Positions 10,985 to 21,235 of a DNA stretch of 64,000 nt are shown here, piece by piece. The position numbers and the translations under genes were made by a program. The notes under the pieces are model-generated. The model worked only from the letters and a program-made list of their open reading frames with translations. It searched no databases and had not been told where the DNA came from. The stretch covers positions 1 through 64,000 of the forward strand of contig JAGVSM010002884.1 in the NCBI GenBank assembly GCA_022494885.1. The letters are read 5' to 3'. Each line of letters starts with the position of its first letter. Position 1 is the first letter of the stretch. The stretch comes from Micrasema longulum. Taxonomy: Eukaryota > Arthropoda > Insecta > Trichoptera > Brachycentridae.

Positions 10985-11070
10985 ATTCACCAGTCTTGAA
11001 GATGCCTACTTAGGCAAAAGCGCTCGTTGGTCAAAATAATAAAAAGTTAAACTAAACCAAGAAGTTTCAT
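10985..11070 (+). repeat. Penelope-like 3' motif, hammerhead-like
   Basis: CTTGAAGATGCCTACTTAGG, then CAAAAGCGCTCGTTGGTC, contains a short stem (TGCCT/AGGCA) and resembles the motif at the 3' end of PLE-B (50298-50355) and at 38056-38106 and 41700-41745. A convincing stem I is lacking, so ribozyme activity is doubtful. Confidence 0.4.
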
Positions 11071-11611
11071 TTATAAGTTTATTTATAATTTTATCATAAT
11101 CATTAACTATGGAGTTTTATCTAGAAATATCAACAAAAAACATCGATATTCTCCTAAAATTTTATTATTTTTTTTATAAACAATGACTTTGTACGCATTT
11201 GAGTGTCGTTCCATTTACAAAAATACTGATTTAAAATTCGAAGCATTATTCATTTGACAATATGCGGACGTGTGCCAGAATGTCGCATGTTTCCAGCATA
11301 AGCCCCTATCGCTACGTGCCACAGCGAGAGATGAGAGAGGTAGTGTTATCACGATATGATTTACAGCTTACCCCCAGTAAATTAAGGGATGTGACGATTT
11401 GTTTTCTGTGATGGTTACTCCAACCCCAGCGGGGATCTTGCCAAAAATAATTGGGAGGCGAATATTTCACTTTTTGCTGAAGCGTATTTTTTTTAATCCA
11501 GAGGGGATGCAAAAAAAGATGATTACGTTACTGTAAGTTGATGTGATTTCTCACGAAAATAGAGTTACGTGATTAATAAAAATAAGGGTAGTTGAGGAAA
11601 AGTCAGCAGAT
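11071..11611. other. Unassigned, with a moderately GC-rich patch
   Basis: 11290-11520 is less AT-rich and holds a 66-codon minus frame of unknown kind. It shares TTGGGAGGCGAATATT, inverted, with 16062-16080. No family is recognised. Confidence 0.25.
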
Positions 11612-11965
11612 GGGGAGTTGAGGAAATGTGGATGTTTAAACATAGGCAGAATGGTGAATATTACACAGTGTGAAAATTACCCAAATAAACCAGCCAATGT
11701 CAGTTAGTAATACTTTTATTACAACAGAGATGAAGAACATTTTAAAGAAGATAATATAGAAGTCTAGGCATTAACAGGGTCACTTTACACTAACACTTAC
11801 CATTCTGCCCATGTTTCAATATCTATATTGCTTCAGTTCTTCCATCTGCTGATATTTTTAAAGGTAAAGAGCAGAAACCTTTATTGATGTGGTTAAGATT
11901 CATGTGACTAAACTGAATTATATCACCTACACACTAGGCAACGCCTGAAACTATGTTAAAAAAAT
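11612..11965. repeat. FB composite: plus arm then minus arm
   Basis: Plus piece 11612-11705 (GAGGAAATGTGGATGTTTAAA, GGCAGAATGGTGAATATTAC) is followed by minus piece 11715-11965 (ACAACAGAGATGAAGAACAT, GTCTAGGCATTAACAGGGTC, ending CTAGGCAACGCCTGAAAC). A further 45-bp FB scrap lies at 12050-12095, directly before the CR1-A fragment. Confidence 0.7.
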
Positions 11966-12099
11966 TTAAACTTCTTCTTGAACCGGTTTGTTTTTCAACA
12001 ATATTTTAAATTTTTGTATACTAAGAAAATTAAAAATATCTATAATTTAAGAAATATAGATGTTAAAACAGAGGCAGAATGGTGAATGTTAAGTAAGAC

Positions 12100-12470
12100 G
12101 TTTTTTTCGGAATCTCTAAGTTCAGTCATATCACTCCACTACTTCGGGAACTACACTGGCTACGTTTTCCACAGAGGGTCGAAGACAAACTCAGTTGTCT
12201 TATGTATAAGTCACTGCACAACTCTGATCCGGAATATCTAAGGGAATTATGCATTCTAGATGAACTAGCTGACAGGCATCTCACGCTTAGATCAGCTACG
12301 TCTACGGCGAGAGGAAAAGTTAATATACCTCTACGCAAACAGCGTACTAAATTTAGTGAACGCGCATTTGCGGTCGCAGGCCCCATGGTATGGAATGCCC
12401 TCCCAGCAGAGGTACGAGGCTGTGAGAGTGAAGTGATGTTTCGGAAAAATTACTCAAAAAACTAATTTAG
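12100..12470 (+). pseudogene. LINE-A (CR1/L2-like) C-terminal fragment
   Basis: One frame runs from about 12100 to the stop at 12463-12465. It encodes GISKFSHITPLLRELHWL, RFPQRVEDKL, MYKSLHNSDPEYLRELC, then LRSATSTARGK, RAFAVAGPMVWNALPAEVRG and an MFRK end. The order (HWLP-like box, Y-K-x-L-H-x-x-x-P-x-Y-L, W-N-x-LP) is standard for CR1/L2 clade ORF2 after the RT domain. The copy at 42240-42775 is close kin. The RT core is absent. Confidence 0.85.
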
Positions 12471-12714
12471 TAATTATTTGTAATATTTGTGTGCCATTGT
12501 CCAGATCATAACAAACAAAAGTCATTTAACCAAATTTTAGCTACCTTGCCACATTAAAAACACGCTAGGTATATAAAACTGCATCGGAAAAAAAAATACC
12601 ATTAGATTTTATTAAAAAAACATAAATAATTTTTTTTGTATACATAAACATCCAAAACAAAAAAATCTGTCTAGTTTCAAATGACGACTTCTGAAAATGG
12701 CGTTTTTTGAGTAA

Positions 12715-12897
12715 ATGACTCAACAATGTTTTGAGTATGTCCAAATGCTTGCAGACTCACTCTGGCTGGAATGGTAAATGTTACACGGTGTGTAAAGTTG
12801 CCACATAAACCAGCCAATGACAGGTCATAAGCCTTGTAAATGCCTAGACTCCCATATTCCATTCTCAAAAATGTTTTCTCTCTGTGATATACAAATT
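12715..12897. repeat. FB composite, minus scrap then plus arm
   Basis: The minus scrap TGTTTTGAGTATGTCCAAAT with CTTGCAGACT (12725-12765) is joined to plus AATGGTAAATGTTACACGG, GACAGGTCATAAGCCTTGTA and CTAGACTCCCATATTCC. Confidence 0.7.
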
Positions 12898-13638
12898 TAA
12901 ATGACTTTTGCCTGAACGTGGACTAAATTTCCTTTAGTAAAATCCTTTAATAATCAATTTATTCGATCTTCCTCATTTCTGTTATGAATTCGCTTATATT
13001 TCGTAAAATTTGTTTATCAACATTCGTGTTTTAAAAAGAAATTTCACTTTGAAAAGTAGTAATGTTCAAAAAGTTCATTTATTAAAAAAAGTTAATTCTT
13101 TTTACTGAGGAAAGAACAGAGAGTGAATTTAACTTTTCCACAATAATTAATGCAGGTAATAACAAAATTAAAACTAAAGGCTAAAAGCATAAAAAGTACT
13201 TTTTAAAACTCGATAATGGAAAACACAAGAAGTTTTTACCGTAAAAAAGCAAGAATTTTCACAGCCTTTCCCGAATTTTCTTAAAGTATTAATAATTTTA
13301 ATGTAAGGCGTAAGGGAAAAAATATGTGAAGCTTTTATAAACTCGTAAAATATACCATGATTAAGAGATTTTTATGATAGGTGATTTTAAAAAAAAAAAA
13401 TGACAAAACTGGACTAAATAAGAGTCCGATAAAATTTATTAATTCACTTCTAGCATCCTTCACAAATTAAAAAAAAAACCTTAGGTAAACGGGTAAACAT
13501 AAATTGATGTAGATAAGATTCTCCCGAATTATTTCATCAATCCAGCTGTTATAATTTTGCCTTAATAATTATGTCAATTAAATATTATAAAAATAAAAAC
13601 GGGTAGATAGTTTTATTTCACTTTTTATTTATTTATTT
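12898..13638. other. Unassigned AT-rich DNA
   Basis: Very A/T-rich with no supported feature. Confidence 0.35.
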
Positions 13639-13639
13639 T

Positions 13640-13685
13640 TACCAGTGACCGGGTTTTATCGTGACCAACATCGTCAGACTGGTGG
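13640..13685 (-). ncRNA. Hammerhead-ribozyme-like motif, copy 1
   Basis: Read on the minus strand: stem I 5' strand CCAGT (13682-13678), catalytic core CTGACGA (13677-13671), a stem II region, a decayed GAAA box (reads TAAAAC), then the cleavage triplet GTC (13649-13647) followed by ACTGG (13646-13642), which pairs perfectly with CCAGT. This is the type I hammerhead layout with minimal stem III. The mutated GAAA predicts low or no activity. Copies lie at 16205 and 38762. Confidence 0.6.
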
Positions 13686-14837
13686 GAGACTAAACAAATT
13701 TCATGTTATATACAAGTGCGAACAGGGGTTGTAAATCATGATTTTATATGATTATAGAAATATGTGAGTTTATATTTATTTATTTATTTTGTTCATTAAC
13801 GCCCAAAAGGCATTTACAAAAAATAAAAATGAAATACATGCTAACATACTAAATAATAAACATAGAATATCCAGAAAAAAATGGTGAAATTAGTTAAAAA
13901 GGATATGATAATAAGTTTTACAAATTAAAAAAAATAAATAATAATAACAAAGGTATGCAAGAAAAAACAGTAAGCAAATAAACAAAAACTGCAAAGATAT
14001 AAGCTTATGAAATAAATTCTGTAAAGCAAACAATAAATAAAGTGTTACGGTAAGCAAGAAAGACATTTTTAAGTTAAATTAATAAACAAGCAAGCGTATA
14101 TTATCACGAAAAAATAAGAAATAATAATATGTATCTATTAAATGCGTATTTGCCAATACTACAATGCAATTTGATATAAAAGTAAAAAATAAAAAAACAA
14201 GTATAAGGTAATAAAATAATTTGAGTACTAAATAATATCAATAGTATGAATTTAAGTTTTGTTTCAATGTATATTATAAAAACAGCTGTAAATAAAATAA
14301 TTTTATGAAGTTTTTAAATAAAAATGTTTTTGAATTTTATGTATTTAAAAGGAGAATAAAACTATATACGTGTTTTTATTATCATAATTAAAATGCAGTT
14401 CCTCCAAGAAATGACGACCGTTTTAACAAAGCGAAATATCTAGAAAATATTTTTTTTTCAGGAGAAGGTTTTTTCATGTTAAAAATAAAACTATTACAAT
14501 TTTAAAACAAAAAAATATATCATTTTATAGACATATAAAATCCTTACATATGCAAAGAAAATCAACAATGTAGAAGGAGTAAAATTATTTATAGACATGT
14601 TCTAATTTCACGAGTTTTCACAAAAAATAAATATCTACATATTTTTGTGATAAGAATGTATAGAAAATTGATTTATGTTGGGAATCAAATAAGTTTATTT
14701 TTGCGTGAAATCATTTAAAACTGATTTTTCGTAAAATTATATGTCTACTGACATATCTAAGTACCTATGTAAATATACACATTTAGGTATTTACCTCCTA
14801 CATATTTTTTACATACAAACATACCTTTTCAATTTAT
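13686..14837. other. AT-rich DNA between repeats
   Basis: 13775-13830 has (TTTA)n then AACGCCCAAAAGGCATTT, the look of a minus-strand LINE 3' end. 14345-14420 is a direct partner of 16270-16345 (shared AATTAAAATGCAGTTCC). No gene is visible. Confidence 0.35.
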
Positions 14838-15088
14838 TCAAAATTGTAAATTCAATATGGGATTGCCCTGAACTGTTATCTCTCATCAACTTCAGGGTGC
14901 CTGGAAGAGTGACTAGACAGGTGCCACCGTTTTGTAGCAACAATTCACGGACAGTGTATACTTGTAATGCAGTATTAAATATACTTCATGAACTCGGCAA
15001 TAGTTATTCCCACGCATCTGATATATTAAGTGTAGGGTATTGTTGCTATAGAACAAACTTTTTTAACTTTTTCAAAGATGGTGAATGA
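14838..15088 (+). pseudogene. LINE-B C-terminal fragment, well preserved
   Basis: An open frame to a TGA at 15086-15088 encodes FKIVNSIWDCPELLSLINF, RVPGRVTRQVPPF, TVYTCNAVLNILHELGNSY and SDIL. It is the best-conserved LINE-B tail here. Residues D-C-P-E-L-L-x-L-I-N-F recur at 27490 and a variant (DSPEIV) at 46100. Confidence 0.7.
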
Positions 15089-15237
15089 TAATTATATTTA
15101 TTTATTCATGCATTTCATAATATATACAGTTTTTTGTTCACTTTGCCCAGCTGTATGAAACAGTACTTAAGATTTTCTTGTTGTATTACTGTAGAATGTT
15201 TTATTATTTAAACTTTCTACTGAATATGCTGCATAAT

Positions 15238-15425
15238 GCTGGCGGCCTCCGTGGTGTAGTGGTCAAGACGCTTGACTCACACACGGAAGGTTCCGGGTTC
15301 GATTCCCGGTGAGAATACAAAAATTAAATGTGATTTTTCTCAAGACTGGGTGTTCTGTGATGTAATTCACCACTGTAATTGGACTTCCTGGCCTGTTGTG
15401 GTGTAAAAAAAAAAAAATACAAAAA
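15238..15425 (+). mobile_element. SINE-1, tRNA-derived, near full length
   Basis: The tRNA-like head has an A box TGGTGTAGTGG (15252-15262) and a B box GGTTCGATTCC (about 15296-15306), an internal RNA polymerase III promoter. The body has CAAGACTGGGTGTTCTGTGA, CACTGTAATTGGACTTCCTG and GCCTGTTGTGGTG, then an A-rich tail. The head is not a functional tRNA gene because body and tail follow and the same unit recurs at 29567 and 47930. Confidence 0.85.
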
Positions 15426-16200
15426 AAAAATACAAAAATAATTTTTAAAATATAAATCTTGTATAATTTTTGATTTAATTTTTTTATTTTTTATAAGTCT
15501 TGTTTTTAAAATTCATGTTTTTGAAAAAAAAGGAAAAAAATATTTAGTCAAATTATAAATGTCAAATTACAAATTATAAATGTTTGTAAAAGGCAGATTT
15601 GCCGTTTATGTTAATAAAATAATCGCACAAATAAAGTGATAGCAAAATATATCTCAAATAATATTATTTTATTATATTTAATAAACTTCTTTTTTCTTGG
15701 CTGATATCATATTTTGTTTGTGATTTTTTCGATTTTAAAAAACTTAACACCCTAAAAAACTTGTAGATATTTCGCTTTGTAAAAACTCTATGTAGTGCAG
15801 ATATTTCGTTTTGTAAAAATTCACGATATTTGAACCGCTATAACTTCGCATATATATCGTTTTGATAAAGTTTTATTTTACCAATCGATAAAGCTAACAT
15901 GGACGAACCCATTTCAATAAAAAAACGAATTTGGTTTTTTGTAGAAATTTTACTTTGTGATAACGGTCTTCATAATGTCAGTAAAAAAACTCAATTACAT
16001 ATTACGTGTCGATGGTTTGACGATTTTTAAATGTTTAGAGACTGAAAAAGACTGAGGAAGTTGAATATTCGCCTCCCAAATTTTGAATACTTTACCTCCG
16101 GCAATGGTAGTCGAAGTGTCGGAACGAATCTAACTAACTCGAAATCACCCAAAAATATAATTTTTGTAATCAATAACTCTCAGAGCATTGGAAGACAATA
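15426..16200. other. AT-rich DNA with a short local duplication
   Basis: AGATATTTCGCTTTGTAAAAA (about 15765) is repeated as AGATATTTCGTTTTGTAAAAA (about 15800), and its inverse sits near 14418-14435. Nothing else is supported. Confidence 0.35.
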
Positions 16201-16204
16201 CAAC

Positions 16205-16280
16205 ATTGGACCGACAGACCAGTCTGACAATGTCGGCCATGACGAAACCCGGTCACTGATAAAAATTTATAAATAAAAGT
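16205..16280 (+). ncRNA. Hammerhead-ribozyme-like motif, copy 2
   Basis: Stem I CAGT (16220-16223), core CTGACAA (16224-16230; position G8 is A), stem II GTC/GAC (16232-16234 with 16241-16243), the intact GAAAC box (16244-16248), a short stem III, the cleavage triplet GTC (16252-16254) and ACTG (16255-16258) pairing with stem I. It lies in inverted orientation to copy 1. The single core change predicts reduced activity. Confidence 0.65.
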
Positions 16281-16684
16281 GGCATAAAACTGCATACGTA
16301 TTTTAATTATTATAATTAAAATGCAGTTCCACGTAGAAATGTCAGATGAAAAACTCAATCTATATCTGATTATTTTTTAATGTTATCTTCTTCGGAATTT
16401 TATCGTTTATAATTTATTTTACAATGGGAAGTTATCTTTATCCTCATTTAAATATTCATGCAAATATACTCATTTTTGTACAAAAATATAGATTTTTCTT
16501 TATAGACAGTCGAAGACAACTCTGATAAGATTCCATTGTAATCCAGGTCCAGGATCGTTATTTAATTGCATCACACATTGCAACTATTATAAAATATTAT
16601 ATTTTTTTCGTTTAATATTATGGCTTAACACTGGCACAGCATTTAAAGCCTTTTAAGTTTATGAATATGTAAATGAGTGTAAAT
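16281..16684. other. Unassigned DNA
   Basis: Contains the second member of the direct repeat noted at 14345-14420. No gene is visible. Confidence 0.3.
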
Positions 16685-16770
16685 AATGGGTCATAAAGCC
16701 TGTTAACGTCTAGACTTCCATATACCTTTTACAGAAATGTTTACCTCGCAATGCCAACAAATTAAATATG
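16685..16770 (+). repeat. FB fragment
   Basis: Decayed D-part: GGTCATAAAGCCTGTTAACG, CTAGACTTCCATATACC and ACAGAAATGTTTACCTC. Confidence 0.55.
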
Positions 16771-16818
16771 CTTTTTTTTGTAATAGATAAGATTAATAAA
16801 AACCAAACAAATAACTGG

Positions 16819-17000
16819 ATCGGGTTGTGGTCCTGTAGCTAGTGTCTCGGACTCACGGACCAATGGTCCGTGGTTCGAATCCCACTTAACTCCTACTTTA
16901 TTTCCATTTTCTAATCGTGAGTTATTTACAACTTGTTGAAAATGGCCCTAAAAATGAAATATTAGCGTAAATCACAAGAACGCAAATATTTCTTTTTACA
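16819..17000 (+). mobile_element. SINE-2, tRNA-derived
   Basis: The head reads GGTTGTGGTCCTGTAGCTAG, GTGTCTCGGACTCACGGAC and a B box GGTTCGAATCC (16871-16881). The body includes TTTCCATTTTCTAATCGTGA, ACTTGTTGAAAATGGCCC and the end CACAAGAACGCAAATATTTC. Copies lie at 19252 (plus), 22690 (minus) and a tail piece at 40950 (minus). Confidence 0.85.
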
Positions 17001-17159
17001 AGTAAAATAAAATAAAAATATTCATGACCTCGTAAAATTAAGGTAACGTTATTATTTTTTTGCAATATTATGTATCTTTATATAAATAAATAAAATAAAA
17101 TAAATACATGGAAAAACCATATTAGTAAACAAGGTAAACAAATTAGAAAATGTGCATCC

Positions 17160-17840
17160 ATATTTATAAGATGAAGGAATATTTTGAAAATAAATAATTT
17201 AAAAATAGCTTATTACTCAATTGTACAATATTTGTTACAATTTGGTATTATAGGATGGGGTAGTGCATATGCTAATATATTAAACCCCCTTAAAATAGTA
17301 CAAAGATTAATTATTTAAGTAATTTTAAAGAAACCCTCAACTATTTAAAACATATTTAAGGTTCATACAGTAGACACTTTTTATAAAATAAACTATATTA
17401 TACAAATTTAAAAAGAAAAAGAAAAAAAAATTGAGATGAATTAGTCACTTAGATACCAACATAATATTAAGCTTCCTAAATTCCACATAAGTCATGGTTA
17501 AAAAAGCTTTGACTTCAAAGGTATAAAAAAATAGAATAATCTTCCCAATGAACTAAAAACTATTAAAAATAATGTATCAATAAATAAATTTACAGTAAAT
17601 ACAAAGAAAATTTTTGAACACGTATAAAAACTACATTAAATTTTAATTAGTATGAACGTATTATTGTTTTATGTTTTTTTCTTTATAAATCGTATGTTTT
17701 TTTTTCTCTCATGTACTCGTATATTTTAAATTGTATAAACTCATTTAAATAAATAACTACAACAGTGTAAGTCACACAAGAGTTAGTCTCTATTTTTGGA
17801 GAGTTGCAGTGATAACATTAACTAGATGTGTAAAAGTAGA
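17160..17840 (+). pseudogene. LINE-I C-terminal fragment and 3' UTR
   Basis: A frame with several stops encodes YSIVQYLLQFGIIGWGSAYA, NPLKIVQR, then SLRYQHNIKLP and NNLPNELKTIK. These are ORF2 post-RT motifs (IxxYGIxxWG; LPNELK). The 3' UTR has CATGTACTCGTATATTT and a TTGGAGAGTT end. Minus-strand kin lie at 27128-27470 and 29130-29510. Confidence 0.65.
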
Positions 17841-18094
17841 TGTGTATAGAATTTTTAAAAAAACATGTACCTTTTATAAAATTAATTAATACATTTTTTT
17901 TTAATTCATAAAATAAAAAAATAAATATTCTCTGAAAGAAGCTGTCCCTTTTCTATATCCAACTCCGCCTTTCCCTTCTACCAAAGATAAATGGCACGTG
18001 ACCAGACCTAAACAAGCTATTTGTATTAAAAGATTTGTCCAGTTTTGAAGCGATTGAGATGAGTAGGCTATCTTTATCAATCAACAGAAAAACG
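17841..18094. other. Unassigned DNA
   Basis: A less AT-rich stretch near 17940-18060 has no recognisable gene. Confidence 0.3.
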
Positions 18095-18215
18095 CTTTCA
18101 TCATAATCTTTATTCTATTTCCACACCTAATGGGCGCATAGGGCACTGTTTTGATACACCAATTGCAGCGTGTCTATTTTTTAGTACATGAAGATAAGAT
18201 GGCCACGAGGCCGAC
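18095..18215 (-). mobile_element. SINE-3, internally deleted copy
   Basis: Minus-strand copy: the tail TTTCCACACCTAATGGGCGC and the body ACCAATTGCAGCGTGTCTAT are present. It then jumps to CACGAGGCCG, the very start of the tRNA head, so most of the head and mid-body is deleted. Confidence 0.6.
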
Positions 18216-18261
18216 TAAATCTTAGAAGACCAAAAATTCATCGAGATTTTTTTATCAATAA

Positions 18262-18420
18262 TGTTTTGAGTATGTCCAAATAATTTATTTATTTATTTAC
18301 ATATACATTGGTTGTTTATTACACATTATTTGAGGCATAAGTCCAAACTCCGTGTGACTAAAAGTCTTGTGTTGAGTTGGGACGAGCAATTAGTTGAAAC
18401 AGACACATGAGTATATCATC
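18262..18420 (-). repeat. FB scrap and a LINE 3' tail
   Basis: AATGTTTTGAGTATGTCCAAA (18265-18284) is the end of an FB unit. It is followed by (ATTT)n and a sequence reading on the minus strand as an untranslated LINE-like 3' end with an (AAAT)n tail. Confidence 0.4.
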
Positions 18421-19079
18421 ACAACTATTATATAATATCAGAAACACAATAATAATAATAAAAACATCCACATCAATATGGTAAATAGTGAACTCAAACA
18501 TTCGAAAAATCATTAAGGAGTTTTTTTACCTGCATTAAGATCTAGGTCGACTTGAGTAGAGTTCTTACCTGAAAAAAAGAAAAATTACATTTTATTAAAA
18601 AAATTAAACAGTCAACATCAAATATTCCGAAATTTTCGTAAAAAGGTATTGGATTTTCTACGTTTTAGCGGGTGGGTGTTTTTTTGTTGCAATATAATGT
18701 AACATTTTTGCTTTGTGATAATATTGAATTAATACGTCACAACAATATTTTCAGTCTATCGAAATTTTCGTAGACATGAACTGGATTCAACCCCCTTGGC
18801 AGATTTTATTATTTTTTAAAATTCCATATTCGTATAACCGGCAGCTACATTTATCTTATTAATAAAAAAAAAATTAATTACAAATAAGCCAATTACAGGT
18901 TTTCACAAGTAGCATAACAGTAAGTTAAAAAATATTCTCAAACACAAAATGAAGCAATCGAATTCTTTTCAATTATTTTGAAAGCCAACGCCGCACTTCA
19001 CTATGATTATACTCAAATAAATCTATGTTTAATGATTTTGTTATTACATTGAAATAATTGAAAGTTCGACATAAATGTG
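18421..19079. other. Unassigned, with one FB scrap
   Basis: 18768-18805 reads GTAGACATGAACTGGATTCA then ACCCCCTTGG, a minus-orientation FB subfamily 1 scrap. The remainder is AT-rich with nothing supported. Confidence 0.4.
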
Positions 19080-19200
19080 AATTTATATTTTATTTTTATT
19101 TATTCATATTTTTTCTCTTACAAGCAATAATTAATAATAAAAATAATGCGACCTCACTGTGGTTACCCGTGCCGAGGACACTTAATAATATACTTAAAAA
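19080..19200 (-). repeat. Probable LINE 3' end, minus strand
   Basis: A/T-rich tail (ATTTTTATTTATT) followed by ACCTCACTGTGGTTACCCGT and GCCGAGGACAC. The layout is that of a minus-strand LINE terminus; the family is unknown. Confidence 0.35.
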
Positions 19201-19251
19201 AAAAATATATTTTAACATTTGAGAATAAACATTAACATCGGGTTATAATAT

Positions 19252-19440
19252 TCGGGCTGTGGTCCCGTAGCTAGTGTCTCGGACTCACGGCTCAAAGGTC
19301 CGTGGTTCGAATCCCACTCTACCCCAACTTGATTACCATTTTCTAATAGTGAGTTATTTACGACTCGTTGAAAATGGCCTTCAAAATTAAATGTTTGGGT
19401 AAATCATAAGAACGCAAAAATATTGCATTAAAAGCCACAC
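19252..19440 (+). mobile_element. SINE-2, tRNA-derived
   Basis: Near-identical to the copy at 16819: TGTGGTCCCGTAGCTAGTGT, CTCGGACTCACGG and B box GGTTCGAATCC (about 19305-19315), then ATTTTCTAATAGTGAGTTAT and GTTGAAAATGGCC. Confidence 0.85.
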
Positions 19441-19796
19441 CCAATATATCGGATCCGTTTAAAAGGTTGTGTGGCCTCTTTTCAGATCTATACATTGCAA
19501 AAACATTCTTCATTATCTTTGATGAACGATAAATTAATTTATTTTTTCAAATTTTTTGTTCACAAAAGATTCGCGTTTTTTTTAGAATTCATATTTACTG
19601 CTTTCAATGCCCCCTATTGCCGGCAGAGCAACCGAAGTACATAAAGTCAGTTAATCTGTCACCCTAAATCTTATTTTCCCAATACTGACGGCGATAGGGT
19701 ATGTTAGTTCATTAGCTTGTAAGTAAACCAGAAGATACAAGCCCGATCGGGAGAACCAGAAATCGTCACCACCCTTTCACCGGCCAAGTTATTCAA
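19441..19796. other. Unassigned DNA
   Basis: 19600-19790 is somewhat GC-richer and looks single-copy within the window; no gene is visible. Confidence 0.3.
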
Positions 19797-20189
19797 ACCT
19801 GACATACAACGAGCATATAGATAATACAGTAAATAAATCACTGAAATTACTTGGCTTCATGAACAGAATATCCTCTGATTTTACTTATTTCCGTACAATC
19901 AAAACTCTTTATTGCTCAACTGTTCGCCCTCTTCTAGAATATGCCTCCTAGAATAGTGGTCTGGTCTCCATTCCATGTGAATCGCATAAATCACATTGAA
20001 TCAGTCCAACATCGCTCGCTTCGAAAAGTAGCTTGGATGCTTGGACTAGAGAGAGGTAATTATTCTTATGCTGATACAGAGTCAATGTTAAATATTTCTA
20101 GTCGACAAAAACGTAGAACTAATATTGATTCTATATATATGTTCGGCATACTAAATGGTAAAATAGATGTTCAGGTGTTCATAAATTAA
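19797..20189 (+). pseudogene. LINE-K-like ORF2 fragment after the RT domain
   Basis: Frame one (19797 to a stop near 19950) encodes NTVNKSLKLLGFMNRISSDF, RTIKTLYCSTVRPLLEYAS. A frameshift then continues WSPFHVNRINHIESVQHRS, LRKVAWMLGLERG and MLNISSRQKRR. This is the thumb and C-terminal region of CR1/Jockey ORF2 (L-E-Y-x-x-x-V-W-S-P; I-E-x-V-Q-x-R-x-L-R). LINE-K at 31700-32690 is a relative. Confidence 0.75.
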
Positions 20190-20249
20190 ACATAAACTTA
20201 AATACGTAGTGTTTAAAGCTATTTGAATATTTTGTTAATTATATCTATA

Positions 20250-20482
20250 CATTTTATTCATTTAAATCTTGACTTAAATGTAAATAAAGAAGGGGTGTCT
20301 CTAACATTAGTAGGTAGATTATCCCACAATCGATTGGCTACTACTGTGTATATTAAGTCTCCTTTGTTTATTCTCACATGTAAAAAAGTGTCATCAGCAC
20401 GAGTAACCTCAGTGAGGCAGTGGCGAATGGTGATTTTATTTACAGGTAAGCTATAAAAAATATCATATATTTGTACCTTCAT
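20250..20482 (-). pseudogene. LINE-H-like C-terminal fragment
   Basis: The minus-strand frame (74 codons) encodes YDIFYSLPVN, FLHVRINKGDLIYTVVANRL, WDNLPTNVRDTPSLFTFKSR and F-K. The R-L-W-D-N-L-P-x-N-x-R box is diagnostic of non-LTR ORF2 tails. It is kin to the element at 6175-6960. Confidence 0.6.
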
Positions 20483-20514
20483 AGGAGGTACATAATATAA
20501 TGTAAGTTATCTAT

Positions 20515-21207
20515 ACTATAAATTGATATTTTTCTGTGTTTTTGTGTGATACAACAACTTTTATCCATAAAATCATCTCAAGCGATGTAACTTTGTGATA
20601 TATTATATTATATAGATACATTATCCATTACTTTAATATATAATTCATTAAAAAATAAATAAAAAATACCACCATGATTTCAGTCGATATTAGGTATTCA
20701 ATTGAAATGTTAACTGGCCGAAATGTTTTAGTAATTAATAGTGCTAAAACCGGCTGCGTGGAGCGCTATATGTTCTGCAATATGACGCATGAAAGTAATT
20801 ATGATCTTATGTCAATAGTACCATTTCAAAGAAAAATAGTACTTAAGAAACAATGTTTGAAATACTGTTTTCCAAATCAAGAATCTTCAAATAATTTGTG
20901 TAATCTCCAAGTTTAATCTAGAAAAAAACTCGCACTGGGGTTTATACATTCAAAATATAGTATACTTATTTGTATGAAAAAATAAGCTGGAATAATCGGC
21001 TAGTTTCTTAGCTCACCGCAGGCGCTGGGCGCGCTTTATTAATTATATTTATATTAGGATAAAAATACAAACGGAGGAAATGTTTTAAAATAAATGTTAA
21101 TTATTTTTTTGTTTTTCTGTAAATAAAGTTACACTAAAACATTATTATAGTTAGTCAAATATAATGGTAAGATGCGCATAATCGCTTTTATTCACGTTTC
21201 GTCCCTG
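20515..21207 (+). repeat. Repeat Q, uninterrupted copy (empty site)
   Basis: About 693 bp match 58873-59817 in reverse complement, from ACTATAAATTGATATTTTTC to CATAATCGCTTTTATTCACG. An 80-codon frame (20674-20916) is not maintained in the other copy, so coding is unlikely. 20956-20970 is the unfilled target of the FB insertion found in the other copy. The ends lack obvious long terminal inverted repeats. TATATTAGGATAAAAAT near 21049 and the AT-rich end are compatible with a Helitron-like or other non-autonomous element. Confidence 0.8.
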
Positions 21208-21235
21208 CAGTGGGGTCACATTCTTTTTATTATTA

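Noticed and set aside
10985..11070. Active hammerhead ribozyme
   Set aside because: Stem II is good, but no pairing stem I was found and the core is altered. It is kept only as a hammerhead-like PLE 3' motif.
15243..15315. Functional tRNA gene
   Set aside because: A and B boxes are present, but a SINE body and tail follow and the same head recurs at 29567 and 47930. It is a SINE head.
13686..16204. One composite element bounded by the inverted hammerhead motifs
   Set aside because: Homology does not extend beyond about 45 bp at the two motifs, and the interior holds an unrelated LINE tail and a SINE. This is possible but not supported.
16821..16885. Functional tRNA gene
   Set aside because: The same reasoning applies: SINE-2 head with copies at 19252 and 22690, each followed by an identical non-tRNA body.
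20674..20916. 80-codon protein-coding gene
   Set aside because: The frame lies in repeat Q and is not conserved in the second copy (stops and substitutions at 59380-59640).
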